From Oribacterium sp. UBA4274 (GTDB taxonomy: Bacteria > Bacillota > Clostridia > Lachnospirales > Lachnospiraceae), in contig DGVW01000063.1 of assembly GCA_002396005.1 (NCBI GenBank), forward strand, positions 637-8,625: a stretch of 7,989 nucleotides of DNA, given 5' to 3'. The position numbers and the translations under genes are program-made. The notes under the pieces are model-generated. The model saw only the letters and a list, made by a program, of their open reading frames with translations, searched no databases and was not told the DNA's origin. Shown here in pieces: positions 1 to 4,734 of this stretch; within the stretch, counting starts at the first letter, position 1; each line of letters begins with the position of its first letter.

Positions 1-380
1 GCGAGGAGAAGATGATCCAGCCTACATTCATCATGGATCACCCTGTTGAGATCTCACCTCTTACAAAGAAGAAGCCGTCAGACCCTTCAAAGGTAGAACG
101 TTTCGAGCTTTACATCTATGGACGTGAGATGTGTAATGCTTACTCAGAGCTTAATGATCCTATCGATCAGAGAGAGCGTTTTAAGGCTCAGGATGCACTT
201 GCTGAGGCAGGTGATGAGGAAGCCAACCATACAGATGAGGACTTCCTTCACGCTATGGAAATCGGTATGCCGCCTACCGGTGGTATCGGATATGGAATCG
301 ACAGACTTGTTATGCTGTTGACAGATAGTGCAGCGATTAGAGATGTGTTGTTGTTCCCGACGATGAAAACGCTCAATTAA
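1..380 (+). CDS. lysS: Lysyl-tRNA synthetase, class II, C-terminal fragment
   Basis: This is the last 125 codons of a class II lysyl-tRNA synthetase, which charges tRNA-Lys with lysine in the cytosol. The gene is cut by the window edge; the first whole codon is at 3, and the ATG at 12 is internal. The visible part is the end of the catalytic domain: a segment with FELYIYGREMCNAYSELNDP, then HTDEDFLHAMEIGMPPTGG and the class II motif 3 (GIGYGIDRLVMLL) with its ATP-binding arginine. It ends in the usual LLFPTMK tail. The catalytic domain is intact up to the TAA stop, so the neighbouring mobile DNA has not truncated it. No terminator lies directly after the stop; the first strong one is at 607-648. 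Confidence 0.96.
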   Translation, partial: EEKMIQPTFIMDHPVEISPLTKKKPSDPSKVERFELYIYGREMCNAYSELNDPIDQRERFKAQDALAEAGDEEANHTDEDFLHAMEIGMPPTGGIGYGIDRLVMLLTDSAAIRDVLLFPTMKTLN

Positions 381-394
381 TGTACGGATTTATA

Positions 395-528
395 TGGATG
401 ACTATTAATCCATAGCGGTCCAAAGAAGACCAAATAGAACACAGATATACTTCAGTTTCCTTGGATAAAGATGGATTTCCTTGGACATGTATGGACTAAA
501 CTAACAATAAAAGATTTACTCTATGGAC
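395..528 (+). repeat. Array of TGGAY boxes, four at 10-bp helical spacing
   Basis: TGGAT or TGGAC begins at 395, 462, 472, 482, 492 and 524, and the reverse form RTCCA begins at 408 and 418. The central four are spaced by exactly 10 bp, as are the two reverse boxes, so they lie on one face of the helix. A further TGGAC lies at 686-690, just before the DUF6462 gene. The same box in inverted pair forms the core of the palindrome in parB. The likely role is a binding site for ParB or for the DUF6462-like regulator (a parS-like centromere or an operator). That role is inference; the repeat pattern is seen directly. Confidence 0.55.
456..495 (+). repeat. Two tandem 20-bp direct repeats
   Basis: The units are 456-475 and 476-495. 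Both begin TTTCCTTGGA and end ATGGA, and 16 of 20 positions are identical. They lie inside the TGGAY array and account for its central four boxes. They could be read as iterons, but their position upstream of the partition operon and the shared TGGAC core fit a partition site or operator better. Confidence 0.7.
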
Positions 529-606
529 AGTTAAGCGATAGGTATTTTTGATGTAATTTCTTCAAAAATGCGTTTCGGAACAGTCGGTTCACATAGAGAT
601 GGGTAT

Positions 607-648
607 AGCCCCGTATTTTCTAACGATGGAAAATACGGGGCTTTTTTT
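607..648 (+). terminator. Strong rho-independent terminator
   Basis: A perfect 14-bp stem is formed by AGCCCCGTATTTTC (607-620) and GAAAATACGGGGCT (629-642) with an 8-nt loop, followed by an unbroken T run (642-648). The T run follows the plus-strand arm only, so it stops plus-strand transcription. It lies 226 nt after the lysS stop and about 100 nt before the rep-par operon. It could insulate the operon from lysS read-through or act as an attenuator for a promoter further upstream. Confidence 0.93.
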
Positions 649-747
649 GTCCGCATATTTCTTTCAGAAATAGAAATGAGGTGAGTGGACATATTAATCG
701 AATTTGTAACAGCACATAAAACAATCACAGGAGGGATAGAAGAAATC

Positions 748-1209
748 ATGAAATCACCGCCAGATTTAGACAAATACTTAGGTAAAAAAAAGTGTCGTTA
801 CATCACTTATCAGGATGGAGCCAGACAGTACAGCATGCCTTATTGGACATTTGTAAAAATAGCCAAGGAAGCTAAAGCAAATATCAAATTACGTAAGACA
901 GCGTTAGTGGATCAGGAAAAACTAGATAAATATTTGGAAGAATACTATTCAGAAGAAGACAAAAGAAAGGAGAAGCAAGAAATGCCAAAAAACAGAACTA
1001 CGACTAATGATATTAAGGAATTAGTTAAATCGGGGAAAAAGAAATATGTAAGGTATGCAGAGGGTGCAGAGCTGTATTCCATGGGAAAGCATACATTCCA
1101 GGAATTGGCCAAAGATGCAAATGCCATTAGAAAAGTAAAACGAATTGTATTGGTAAATACTGAGATTCTGGATGCTTTTATAGAGTCCTTTAATGAGAGG
1201 GGATGTTAA
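748..1209 (+). CDS. Tandem DUF6462-like (excisionase-style HTH) protein
   Basis: This is a small basic protein of two homologous halves. Each half is a compact winged-helix-like unit: first KKCRYITYQDGARQYSMPYWTF..AKEAK..KLRKTALVDQEKLDKYLEEY, then KKKYVRYAEGAELYSMGKHTFQELAKDA..IRKVKRIVLVNTEILDAFIESF. From memory this matches DUF6462, a single-unit family found in Lachnospiraceae mobile elements; two copies in one chain is unusual. I chose ATG 748 because AGGAGG lies at 729-734, although the spacing of 13 nt is long. A GTG at 685 in the same frame would add 21 residues but has only GAGGTG one base upstream. The ATG at 982 between the halves has its own AGGAG (968-972) at 9-nt spacing, so the second half could also be made alone. 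The stop is 2 nt before parA. Its likely job is DNA binding and control of the operon; this is inferred from fold and position. Confidence 0.75.
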   Translation: MKSPPDLDKYLGKKKCRYITYQDGARQYSMPYWTFVKIAKEAKANIKLRKTALVDQEKLDKYLEEYYSEEDKRKEKQEMPKNRTTTNDIKELVKSGKKKYVRYAEGAELYSMGKHTFQELAKDANAIRKVKRIVLVNTEILDAFIESFNERGC

Positions 1210-1211
1210 CT

Positions 1212-1997
1212 ATGTGTAAAGTAATTGCGGTGGCAAATCAAAAAGGCGGAGTCGGAAAAACCGTGACCTGTGTGAATTTAGGTATAGGCCTTGCTGGAAA
1301 CGATAAAAAAGTTTTGCTTATAGATGCAGATCCTCAGGGTTCTTTGACAATTAGTTTGGGGTGTGATGAGCCGGACAGTCTTGAGTACTCCTTAGCAACG
1401 GCAATGATCAATATTATTAATGATGAATCTATAGATGTTCGTCATGGTTTGATACATCATGCAGAAGGTGTAGATATACTGCCAGGAAACATCGAATTAT
1501 CAAGTTTGGAAATAACACTTACGGGAGTTATAAGCAGGGAAACAATATTAAGAGAATATGTCAATAAGGCCAGAGCGTATTATGACTACATAATAATAGA
1601 TTGTATGCCATCCTTAGGAATGATGACTATAAATGCACTTGCCTGTGCTGATTCAGTTCTTATCCCGGTACAAGCTGCTTACCTTCCTGTGAAAGGCCTA
1701 CAGCAGTTAATTAAAACAATCGGAAGAATAAAACGTCAATTGAATCCAAAATTAACTATAGAAGGGATTCTGATCACAATGGTCGATCATAGGACAAATT
1801 ATGCAAAGGATATAGCTTCCCAAATCTATGATGTTTATTCTTCGAGCGTAAATGTATTCCCTATCGAAATACCACTTTCAGTAAGAGTTGCAGAGATCAG
1901 TGCAACCGGAAGTAGTTTGTATGTATATGATCCGAAAGGAAAAGCAGCATTTGCATATACCGAATTGATAAAGGAGGTAATGAGTCATGCCGTGTAG
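1212..1997 (+). CDS. parA: ParA-family partition ATPase
   Basis: This is a 261-aa deviant-Walker ATPase of the ParA/Soj/MinD type, which moves or positions DNA with its ParB partner. Visible motifs are the deviant Walker A KGGVGKT at residues 11-17, the A' motif VLLIDADPQGS, and Walker B YDYIIIDCMPSLG. The chain lacks the N-terminal HTH of long plasmid ParA proteins, so it is of the short Soj-like type. The start chosen is ATG 1212 (MCKVIAVANQ), with AGAGGGG at 1196-1202 giving 9-nt spacing; the in-frame ATG at 1203 abuts that Shine-Dalgarno sequence and is unlikely. It begins 2 nt after the DUF6462 stop and overlaps parB by 11 nt, so the genes are probably translationally coupled. All catalytic motifs are intact, which suggests a functional protein rather than decay. 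Confidence 0.96.
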   Translation: MCKVIAVANQKGGVGKTVTCVNLGIGLAGNDKKVLLIDADPQGSLTISLGCDEPDSLEYSLATAMINIINDESIDVRHGLIHHAEGVDILPGNIELSSLEITLTGVISRETILREYVNKARAYYDYIIIDCMPSLGMMTINALACADSVLIPVQAAYLPVKGLQQLIKTIGRIKRQLNPKLTIEGILITMVDHRTNYAKDIASQIYDVYSSSVNVFPIEIPLSVRVAEISATGSSLYVYDPKGKAAFAYTELIKEVMSHAV

Positions 1998-2901
1998 AGT
2001 CGGAAAAAAGATAAAGCTTACCAGTGTGGATGAATTATTAGGCGCTCCAAGTACTGAAGGTACTGTTGATTTAGATGTCCTGAGTATCTATCCATTTGAA
2101 AACCATCCTTTCAAAGTAGTTGATGATGAAAGTATGGAGGAACTGGTAGAGAGTATACAAGAAAATGGTGTTTTGACGCCTGTATTAGTAAGACCAGATG
2201 ACCAGGGAACCTATGAAATGATTTCCGGACATAGACGACTGCATGCTGCTAAAAGAGTTGGTCTTAGAAAGATTCCGGCAATCATAAAAGAAATGACTAA
2301 TGATGATGCAACTATCGCGATGGTAGATTCAAACATGCAGAGGGAAGAGATTCTTCCAAGTGAAAGAGCATTTTCTCTGAAAATGAAAATGGATGCCATG
2401 AATCATAGGGGAAGTCGATCGGATTTAACTTTGTCCACTGAGTGGACAAAGTTAACTTCGGCAGAAGTTGTAGGCGAGACAATGGGGATTAAAAAATCTC
2501 AGGTTCATAGATATATAAGACTTACCTTCCTGATTCCCCAATTGCTTGAATTAGTCGATGCAGGTCGTTTGGCGCTCAATGTTGGCCAGGAGATTTCATA
2601 TCTAAATAATAATTATCAGAAATGGATTTTGGAGTATATCTGTGAAAATGGAATGATAAAACAAGAACAGCTTATGGATTTGAGAGCGTATAGAGATGAT
2701 GATTCATTAACACAAGATAAATTGATAGACATATTGATCAAAGGAAGAGCAATACCACAGGTTAGAAAAAAGATTACATTTTCTGAGAGAAAACTTAATA
2801 AGTATTTTCCGACTTTCTATTCAAGCGCAGAAATAGAAAGGGTGATTATAGGTTTACTGGAACAGTGGAAAAAGAATCAGGGAGAGGGAGTTAAAGAATG
2901 A
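1987..2901 (+). CDS. parB: ParB/Spo0J-family partition protein
   Basis: This 304-aa protein binds centromere-like sites and stimulates ParA. The N-terminal ParB/Sulfiredoxin domain carries the nucleotide-binding motif ISGHRRLHAAK and the later NMQREEILPSERAF box of CTP-binding ParB proteins. Next comes a helix-turn-helix (SAEVVGETMGIKKSQVHRYIRLT) and the NVGQEISYL segment. A short C-terminal tail replaces the usual dimerisation domain. The start has an ideal AAGGAGGT at 1971-1978, 8 nt upstream, inside the end of parA. The stop TGA overlaps the next ATG (ATGA at 2898-2901). The linker before the HTH contains a perfect 31-bp palindrome at DNA level (2425-2455), listed separately. Confidence 0.95.
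   Translation: MPCRVGKKIKLTSVDELLGAPSTEGTVDLDVLSIYPFENHPFKVVDDESMEELVESIQENGVLTPVLVRPDDQGTYEMISGHRRLHAAKRVGLRKIPAIIKEMTNDDATIAMVDSNMQREEILPSERAFSLKMKMDAMNHRGSRSDLTLSTEWTKLTSAEVVGETMGIKKSQVHRYIRLTFLIPQLLELVDAGRLALNVGQEISYLNNNYQKWILEYICENGMIKQEQLMDLRAYRDDDSLTQDKLIDILIKGRAIPQVRKKITFSERKLNKYFPTFYSSAEIERVIIGLLEQWKKNQGEGVKE
2425..2455. promoter_or_regulatory. Perfect 31-bp palindrome inside parB, candidate ParB/regulator site
   Basis: The arms are TTAACTTTGTCCACT (2425-2439) and AGTGGACAAAGTTAA (2441-2455), 15 bp each with no mismatch, around a single G. The core GTCCA-N5-TGGAC places two inverted boxes 10 bp apart, the same box and spacing as in the leader array at 395-528. It sits in the parB linker before the HTH, where the protein can tolerate extra residues. 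A parS-like site or autoregulatory operator is inferred; an mRNA hairpin is the alternative. Confidence 0.6.
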
Positions 2902-3260
2902 TGGATTACTTTTATGGAACAAATGCAGGACAGTTTGCATCTGTAGTTATCCCAAAAGAATTATTGACCGGAAAGACATTTTCAGATCTATCAGTATCAG
3001 CAAAGATGTTATATGCAGTCTTGCTGGACAGGATGAACGAGGCATCGAAAAATAACTGGTTAGACGAAGAAAACAGAGTATATATTGTATACCCATTAAG
3101 CCAGCTAGAAGAGGATATTAATTTTTCTAAGCATACAATTATTGATTGTATGAAGGAACTGGAAAAAATTGGCCTTATTTGTAAGCACCAGGTTAAAGGG
3201 AAACCAAGCAAAATCTATGTAAAAAATTTCAATAGAAGAATACTTAGATCTGTTGGGTAG
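2898..3260 (+). CDS. Short stand-alone RepA_N-domain protein
   Basis: This 120-aa protein consists almost only of the RepA_N winged-helix domain that binds origin DNA in Firmicute plasmid initiators. By eye it shares about 43 identical positions over 107 with the start of the full initiator downstream, including IPK, AK.LY...LDRM, KN.W.D.ENR.YI, GKP and IY.KNF. It lacks the iteron-coding and C-terminal regions, so it is not expected to start replication by itself. ATG 2898 overlaps the parB stop and has GAGGGAG at 2884-2890, 7 nt upstream. At about 40 percent identity it is an old paralogue, not a fresh duplication, and its domain is intact. It may compete with or modulate the full initiator (inference). 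After the KNF motif the chain ends quickly. The +1 frame stays open for 41 codons from 3223 to 3345, so a frameshifted tail is possible. Confidence 0.85.
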   Translation: MMDYFYGTNAGQFASVVIPKELLTGKTFSDLSVSAKMLYAVLLDRMNEASKNNWLDEENRVYIVYPLSQLEEDINFSKHTIIDCMKELEKIGLICKHQVKGKPSKIYVKNFNRRILRSVG

Positions 3261-3325
3261 TGCAGAAATTGCACCACTGAACCGCATAGAGAGATACAGA
3301 ACGCTATACAAGGGAGGAAAAGAAG
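3261..3325 (+). other. Gap between the two RepA_N genes, open in the +1 frame
   Basis: No hairpin or promoter is seen. The +1 frame relative to the short RepA_N gene is open from 3223 to a TGA at 3346-3348 and reads as plausible protein (EEYLDLLGSAEIAPLNRIER, then a basic stretch). The gap also holds the AGGGAGG Shine-Dalgarno (3311-3317) of the next gene. Confidence 0.35.
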
Positions 3326-4291
3326 TTGAGCGAAAGAATCATATTTGACTATTTCAAAGGTCAAGAATCTGACATGCTTAGCTTTTACAGAATACCTAAG
3401 CTTCTATTTACCAATGATTATTTCAAGCAGCTTTGTGTTGAAGCTAAGGTCCTTTATGGACTAATGCTTGATAGAATGTCATTATCACTGAAAAATAAGT
3501 GGTTTGATGCTGAAAACAGGGCATATATATACTTTTCACAGCAGGATGCAATGGAAATGCTGAACTGTAAAGAAAATAAGATTGGTGCACTGTTTAAAGA
3601 TCTTGAGCAATTTCAACTTATCGAACGTAAGAAGCAGGGACAAGGAAAGCCGACAATCATATATTTAAAGAATTTTGTGCAGGAAGAAAATATATCTCAG
3701 ACCTTTGAAAAAACAATGTCTAAAGAAGATGAAAAGAAGTCTGATAAAGATAAGGTTTCAGACATGGGAAAAACCAATGTCAAGACTTTGGAAAAATCAA
3801 TGTCTAGACCTTTGAAAAACCCAAGTCCAGACTTTGGAAAAACCAATGCTAATTATAATAATATAAATAATACTGATTTAAATAAATATCATATCGATCA
3901 GATAGATCAGACATTGAATGCTGAGTATTTAGCATATGCAGAAAGAATCCGGGAGAACCTGGAACTATCGTTGATGAAAATCCGCTACCCACATGATGCA
4001 GAGGTTATTGACGGGATTTATGACCTTATAATTGAAACTGTAATCAACAAGAACGACATCATCTGGATATCAAAGAATAAGTATCCAGGAGAACTTGTGA
4101 GATCGAAATTTCTTAAACTGAACAGCAGCCATATTGAGTATGTTCTAGAGTGCATGAAGCAGAGTACAACCAAGATAAGGAATATAAAGAGTTATCTCTT
4201 ATCGGCTCTCTTTAATGCTCCGACAACAATTGGCAGTTACTATCAGGCTGAAGCAAATTATGATATGAAAGTGAATTTGTGTTATCATTAG
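3326..4291 (+). CDS. repA: Full-length RepA_N replication initiator with embedded origin
   Basis: This 321-aa initiator is expected to bind iterons and recruit the replication machinery. The N-terminal RepA_N winged helix spans about residues 17-115 (FYRIPKLLF, LCVEAKVLYGLMLDRM, KNKWFDAENRAYIYF, QGQGKPTIIYLKNF). A polar low-complexity linker at about 125-185 is encoded by the iterons and the AT-rich stretch. The C-terminal domain at about 195-310 ends in SSHIEYVLECM, TTKIRNIKSYLLSAL and NAPTTIGSYY, which I recognise as the DUF6017-type domain of Tn1549-like initiators. The start is TTG at 3326, with AGGGAGG at 3311-3317 and 8-nt spacing; no nearby in-frame ATG has a better site. A TTG start may keep initiator levels low. 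It is the last intact gene of the run, and no terminator follows it directly. All domains look complete, so the protein may be active. Confidence 0.93.
   Translation: MSERIIFDYFKGQESDMLSFYRIPKLLFTNDYFKQLCVEAKVLYGLMLDRMSLSLKNKWFDAENRAYIYFSQQDAMEMLNCKENKIGALFKDLEQFQLIERKKQGQGKPTIIYLKNFVQEENISQTFEKTMSKEDEKKSDKDKVSDMGKTNVKTLEKSMSRPLKNPSPDFGKTNANYNNINNTDLNKYHIDQIDQTLNAEYLAYAERIRENLELSLMKIRYPHDAEVIDGIYDLIIETVINKNDIIWISKNKYPGELVRSKFLKLNSSHIEYVLECMKQSTTKIRNIKSYLLSALFNAPTTIGSYYQAEANYDMKVNLCYH
3699..3852 (+). repeat. Five dyad iterons inside repA, candidate replication origin
   Basis: The copies are at 3699-3722, 3760-3783, 3783-3806, 3806-3829 and 3829-3852. Copies 2 to 5 follow each other at exactly 23 bp. 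Each is close to AGAC.TTGG-AAAAA-CCAATGTCTA and is itself an imperfect inverted repeat (AGACTTTGG against CCAATGTCT, 8 of 9 pairs). A 23-bp period is not a multiple of three, so the encoded residues change frame from copy to copy. The repeat is therefore conserved as DNA and not as protein. RepA_N plasmids are known to carry their origin inside the rep gene, which fits. Confidence 0.88.
3850..3894. other. AT-rich stretch next to iterons, candidate unwinding element
   Basis: Of these 45 bases only three are G or C. The stretch begins directly at the last iteron and encodes an Asn-rich linker (NYNNINNTDLNKY). The arrangement of iterons followed by an AT-rich element is that of iteron origins, where the DNA first melts. 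The position is seen directly; the role is inferred. Confidence 0.6.
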
Positions 4292-4340
4292 CATTATCAA
4301 ATAGGGCACCTGTATTTCCATACTTACTGGGAGGAGGATT

Positions 4341-4439
4341 ATGGAATTCAAAAAAGGATGCGGCTGGAAAGTCTGCTATGATGAGGGAAGAAATCTCAAG
4401 AGAGAATCATACATCAGAATCCTGAGGATGAAATTATGA
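4341..4439 (+). pseudogene. Truncated element-borne accessory ORF (chimeric stub)
   Basis: This is a 32-codon ORF starting MEFKKGCGWKVCYDEGRNL. From memory, this start matches a small protein of unknown function found near repA in Tn1549-like elements, which continues with an Y.AE segment and is normally over 100 residues. Here the resemblance ends at about codon 19 (near 4398), and the rest (KRESYIRILRMKL) is unrelated and hits a TGA. The start has a strong GGGAGGAGG at 4329-4337. The TGA overlaps the ATG of the DUF1294 gene (4436-4439). The simplest reading is that mobile DNA was deleted or joined to host DNA at about 4398, leaving a stub that may still be translated. Confidence 0.6.
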
Positions 4440-4699
4440 AGTATATATACTTGATAGTTATCAATGCAGTAGCATTTCTGATGTATGGTATTGATAAAGA
4501 AAAAGCACGAAAAGGAAAATGGCGGATAAAAGAGAAAGACCTTATTCTGGTAGCGATGATCGGAGGCAGCATAGGAGCTTTTTTTGGAATGCATTTCTTT
4601 CATCATAAAACCAGACACTGGTATTTCAGATACGGTATCCCTGTTATAATGATCTTGCAGATCATAATAATTGCAGTTATGGGAGCAAAATACTTATAG
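4436..4699 (+). CDS. DUF1294-family small membrane protein
   Basis: This 87-aa protein has about three hydrophobic segments (about 2-17, 39-55 and 67-85). The DUF1294 signature is clear: an N-terminal YGIDK.KA..G.WRI, then GGSIGAFFGM, FFHHKTRHWYF and a final GIP. The family is an integral membrane family of unknown function. The start has GAGGA at 4424-4428, 7 nt upstream, and overlaps the stop of the truncated ORF. This gene is probably host DNA. If the mobile block replaced its upstream region, it now depends on transcription through repA, since no promoter is evident between 4292 and 4435. Confidence 0.88.
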   Translation: MKYIYLIVINAVAFLMYGIDKEKARKGKWRIKEKDLILVAMIGGSIGAFFGMHFFHHKTRHWYFRYGIPVIMILQIIIIAVMGAKYL

Positions 4700-4718
4700 A
4701 TATAGTGCTCCCGTTTTT
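4681..4718 (+). terminator. Probable rho-independent terminator after the DUF1294 gene
   Basis: GGGAGCA (4681-4687) pairs with TGCTCCC (4706-4712) across an 18-nt loop, followed by GTTTTT. The left arm overlaps the end of the coding region. A second small hairpin, TTGCTG/CAGCAA, lies at 4717-4732. It would end the plus-strand operon against the convergent glycosyltransferase gene. The minus strand has no T run after either stem. Confidence 0.6.
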
Positions 4719-4734
4719 GCTGGGATCAGCAATC

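Larger units (their letters stand above)
381..747. other. Leader region before the rep-par operon, no convincing gene
   Basis: I see no gene here. The stretch holds the TGGAY box array (395-528), an inverted repeat TATGGAT/ATCCATA at 393-399 and 408-414, a small GGTC/GACC hairpin at 417-431, an 8-bp hairpin ATTTTTGA/TCAAAAAT at 544-551 and 562-569, and the terminator at 607-648. No promoter with two good boxes is evident on the plus strand. A candidate start for the operon must lie either after the terminator (650-730) or upstream of it, in which case the terminator would act as an attenuator. Confidence 0.5.
381..4435 (+). mobile_element. Stranded replication-partition module of a RepA_N-type plasmid or ICE
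   Basis: Boundaries are approximate. The block holds, in one direction, a DUF6462-like protein, ParA, ParB, a short RepA_N protein, a full RepA_N initiator with internal iterons, and the 5' end of a small accessory gene. From knowledge of the families, this gene set and order is typical of Tn1549-like integrative conjugative elements and related Firmicute plasmids. No integrase, relaxase, coupling protein or mating-pair gene is present. The left limit is set by the intact lysS end. The right limit is set at about 4398, where the accessory ORF stops resembling its family. No convincing flanking direct repeats were found. The base composition is visibly more AT-rich than lysS, the glycosyltransferase or hemC. 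An alternative is that this is the native origin of a secondary replicon rather than an insertion. Confidence 0.7.

Noticed and set aside
568..684. A 38-codon plus-strand ORF through the terminator, ending just before the GTG at 685
   Set aside because: No Shine-Dalgarno, it spans a perfect terminator hairpin, and the residues match no family I know; the reverse-strand ORF over the same region is also unsupported.
3221..3227. A AAA AAT in frame as a -1 programmed frameshift site in the short RepA_N gene
   Set aside because: A -1 shift runs into a TAG two codons later; only the +1 frame is open, which this heptamer does not give.
362..4433. GATGAAA at 362-368 and 4427-4433 as flanking attachment repeats of the mobile block
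   Set aside because: A 7-bp match over this distance is expected by chance and lies within or beside coding sequence at both ends.
4376..4618. Reverse-strand ORF opposite the DUF1294 gene
   Set aside because: It is a shadow of a clearly conserved membrane protein on the plus strand and has no supporting start signal.
4717..4732. TTGCTG/CAGCAA hairpin as a terminator for the glycosyltransferase on the minus strand
   Set aside because: On the minus strand the stem is followed by A residues, not T, and the stem is only 6 bp.
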